DNA of 64,000 bases from CATQHD01 sp965243165 (GTDB lineage: Bacteria; Actinomycetota; Acidimicrobiia; Spongiisociales; Spongiisociaceae). Positions 62,778 to 64,000 of this stretch are shown here, piece after piece (within the stretch, counting starts at the first letter, position 1; every line of letters begins with the position of its first letter). The DNA is taken from NCBI GenBank assembly GCA_965243165.1, contig OZ251535.1, positions 2,852,001-2,916,000 on the forward strand, in the 5' to 3' direction. The translations under genes were made by a program, and so were the position numbers. Under the pieces are notes generated by a model. The model was not told the origin of the DNA, searched no databases, and saw only the letters and a program-made list of their open reading frames with translations.

Positions 62778-63782
62778 TCATCTTGCGATCACCAGCTTGC
62801 CGAACTGCTCCCCCGCCTTCATGCGGGCGAGGGCGGCGGGGACCTCCTCGAATCCGTAGACCCTGTCCACCAGCACCGGCATCTCTCCGCCGGCCGCCCA
62901 GGCGGTCACCTGCGCGAAGTCGCCCCGGTCGAACATGGTGGAACCGATGATCTCGAGGTGGCGGAAGAACAGCCTCGGCGCCGCCACCTCCACCTTGGCG
63001 CCGGTGGTCGAGCCGCAGGTGACCAGCCGCCCGCCGGGGGCCAGGGAGCGCATCGACTGCTCCCAGGTGGCCGGGCCCACGTTCTCGAACACCACATCGG
63101 CCCGCCGGCCCGCCGCCGCCCGCAGCTCCTTGGAGAACTCGCCGGAGGAGTCGAAGCCGCCCGCCGCCCCCAGCTCCACGGCGCGGGCGATCTTGGCCGG
63201 GCTGCGGGAGGTGACGTAGACCTCGGCGCCCAGGATCTGCCCGATCAGCAGGCCGGCGGAGCTGACCCCCCCTCCGGCGCCCGTCACCAGCATCAGGTCT
63301 CCCTCGGCCAGCCGCGCCCGGCGCAGCATCCGGTAGGCGGTGCCGGCGGCCAGGCCGTAGGCGGCGGCCCGGTCCCAGTCGAGGGAAGCAGGCTTGGGCG
63401 CGGCGTTGGAGGCCGGAACCACCGCGTACTCCCCCATCGTGCCCCAGGCGTGTTCGCCCAGCACCTCCAGCCTGCCCTGGTAGGGGATGGCGCCGCCGGA
63501 GGGGGCGGACCCGAGGCTGGGGTCGATGATCACCTCGTCGCCCTCCGCCGGGCCGTCCACCCCTTCGCCCAAGGCGTCGACGACCCCGGCGCCGTCTCCC
63601 CCCGGTACGTGGGGGTAGCTCTTGGGGGCGGGCAGGCCCATGGACATCCACAGGTCCAGGCGGTTGAGCGCCGACCTCACCAGCTTCACCCGCACCTCGC
63701 CGGGGCCGGGCTCGGGCGTGTCCACCTCGGCCAGCGTGTAGGAGGAGGGGCCTTTCGCGTCGTTCAGAATCCAAGCTCGCAT
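62778..63782 (-). CDS. MDR-family zinc/quinone oxidoreductase
   Basis: 334 residues. Medium-chain dehydrogenase/reductase: MRAWILNDAKGPSSYTLAEV, the GroES-like domain with SALNRLDLWMSMG and PHVPGGDGAGVVDALGEGV, and the Rossmann motif LMLVTGAGGGVSSAGLLIGQ. The structural-zinc cysteines of alcohol dehydrogenases are missing in the corresponding loop, favouring a zinc-independent quinone-oxidoreductase-like or crotonyl-CoA-reductase-like enzyme. Start ATG at 63782. Confidence 0.87.
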   Translation of the reverse strand: MRAWILNDAKGPSSYTLAEVDTPEPGPGEVRVKLVRSALNRLDLWMSMGLPAPKSYPHVPGGDGAGVVDALGEGVDGPAEGDEVIIDPSLGSAPSGGAIPYQGRLEVLGEHAWGTMGEYAVVPASNAAPKPASLDWDRAAAYGLAAGTAYRMLRRARLAEGDLMLVTGAGGGVSSAGLLIGQILGAEVYVTSRSPAKIARAVELGAAGGFDSSGEFSKELRAAAGRRADVVFENVGPATWEQSMRSLAPGGRLVTCGSTTGAKVEVAAPRLFFRHLEIIGSTMFDRGDFAQVTAWAAGGEMPVLVDRVYGFEEVPAALARMKAGEQFGKLVIAR

Positions 63783-63898
63783 GACCGGGAGGGTACAGCA
63801 TCGGAGGGCGCCGGGGCGGGCCGCCGAATGCGGCGCGACCGCTGCGCTTCTTCGTTTTCGGTGCGGGCGGACGGGTCATCGCGACCGCGGGGCGCCGG

Positions 63899-64000
63899 TC
63901 AGGTTCTCCAGGCGATCTCCGCGCCGCCGGGCGTCCGCCGCCCGCAGCCGGACCGCTGCACCACGCCGATCTCGTCGGCTTCGACGTTGGTGTTGGTGCA
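63899..64000 (-). CDS. C-terminal fragment at the window edge
   Basis: On the reverse strand an open frame enters from the right edge and stops at 63899-63901, giving about 33 residues ending GAEIAWRT. The piece is too short to recognise. It is listed because the frame is open and the 116-base gap to the next gene is normal for this genome. Confidence 0.35.
   Translation of the reverse strand, partial: CTNTNVEADEIGVVQRSGCGRRTPGGAEIAWRT

Noticed and set aside
57710..62950. A 1746-codon forward frame spanning several reverse-strand genes
   Set aside because: It runs antisense through the amidase, RidA and purB genes and the intergenic repeat; a stop-free shadow of high-GC DNA.

Overview
The window is high-GC bacterial DNA with the gene content of an actinomycete: a 30-residue bS22-type ribosomal protein, a PAC2 protein, a MutT1-type Nudix/phosphatase fusion, and many GTG starts. 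Secreted proteins with Calx-beta and S-layer-like repeats point towards Acidimicrobiia, but that placement is an inference from gene content, not from a marker tree.

Layout. 1-20,081: mostly housekeeping genes. These are a partial cystathionine beta-synthase, a thioredoxin-fold DUF255 protein, an RpoD-like sigma factor, a decayed antitoxin/PIN-toxin pair, a DUF3179 lipoprotein, MutT1, a LOG-family protein, a fused alpha-beta 2-oxoacid dehydrogenase E1, an AT-richer AAA ATPase island, a HisC-like aminotransferase, an MMPL/RND exporter, a hypothetical protein, a methyltransferase, a VWA lipoprotein and YqgE/AlgH. 20,241-34,553: a complete type I-G (formerly I-U/Dpsyc) CRISPR-Cas locus with tightly overlapping genes csb1-csb2-cas3-csb3-cas4/cas1-cas2. 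It is followed by a leader and an array of 80 repeats. 34,600-49,386: a methyltransferase, dcd, tRNA-Gly(CCC), an AlkD-like protein, a CDF transporter, thrB, bS22, PAC2, a copper P-type ATPase, a small Cys/His protein, an M3 peptidase, an inositol monophosphatase and an Lnt homologue. 49,730-56,577: a giant secreted Calx-beta/S-layer-like protein. 56,862-64,000: an operon of RidA, a small protein, an amidase and an alpha/beta hydrolase, then purB, two oxidoreductases and a fragment at the right edge.

Most notable. (1) The giant surface-protein gene carries two long G tracts. One of 14 lies exactly in the spacer between its -35 and -10 boxes. One of 13 lies just after its best start codon, where 14 would restore the frame. 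This looks like a two-layer phase-variable locus, and as written it is in the translational OFF state. (2) The leader end of the CRISPR array is highly irregular (intervals of 12, 20, 3 and 27 bases and a truncated repeat), while the remaining spacers are regular at 34-40 bases. (3) Two 13-bp palindromes of the form TTGAT-N3-ATCAA sit between the copper ATPase and the small Cys/His protein. (4) Two families of dispersed non-coding repeats link the gene-free stretches at about 45.3-45.7, 56.7 and 61.6 kb. (5) The Lnt homologue has serine where the catalytic cysteine is expected.

Limits: everything here was read by eye. Domain names rest on motif recognition, and repeat counts and tract lengths were counted manually from the given bases.
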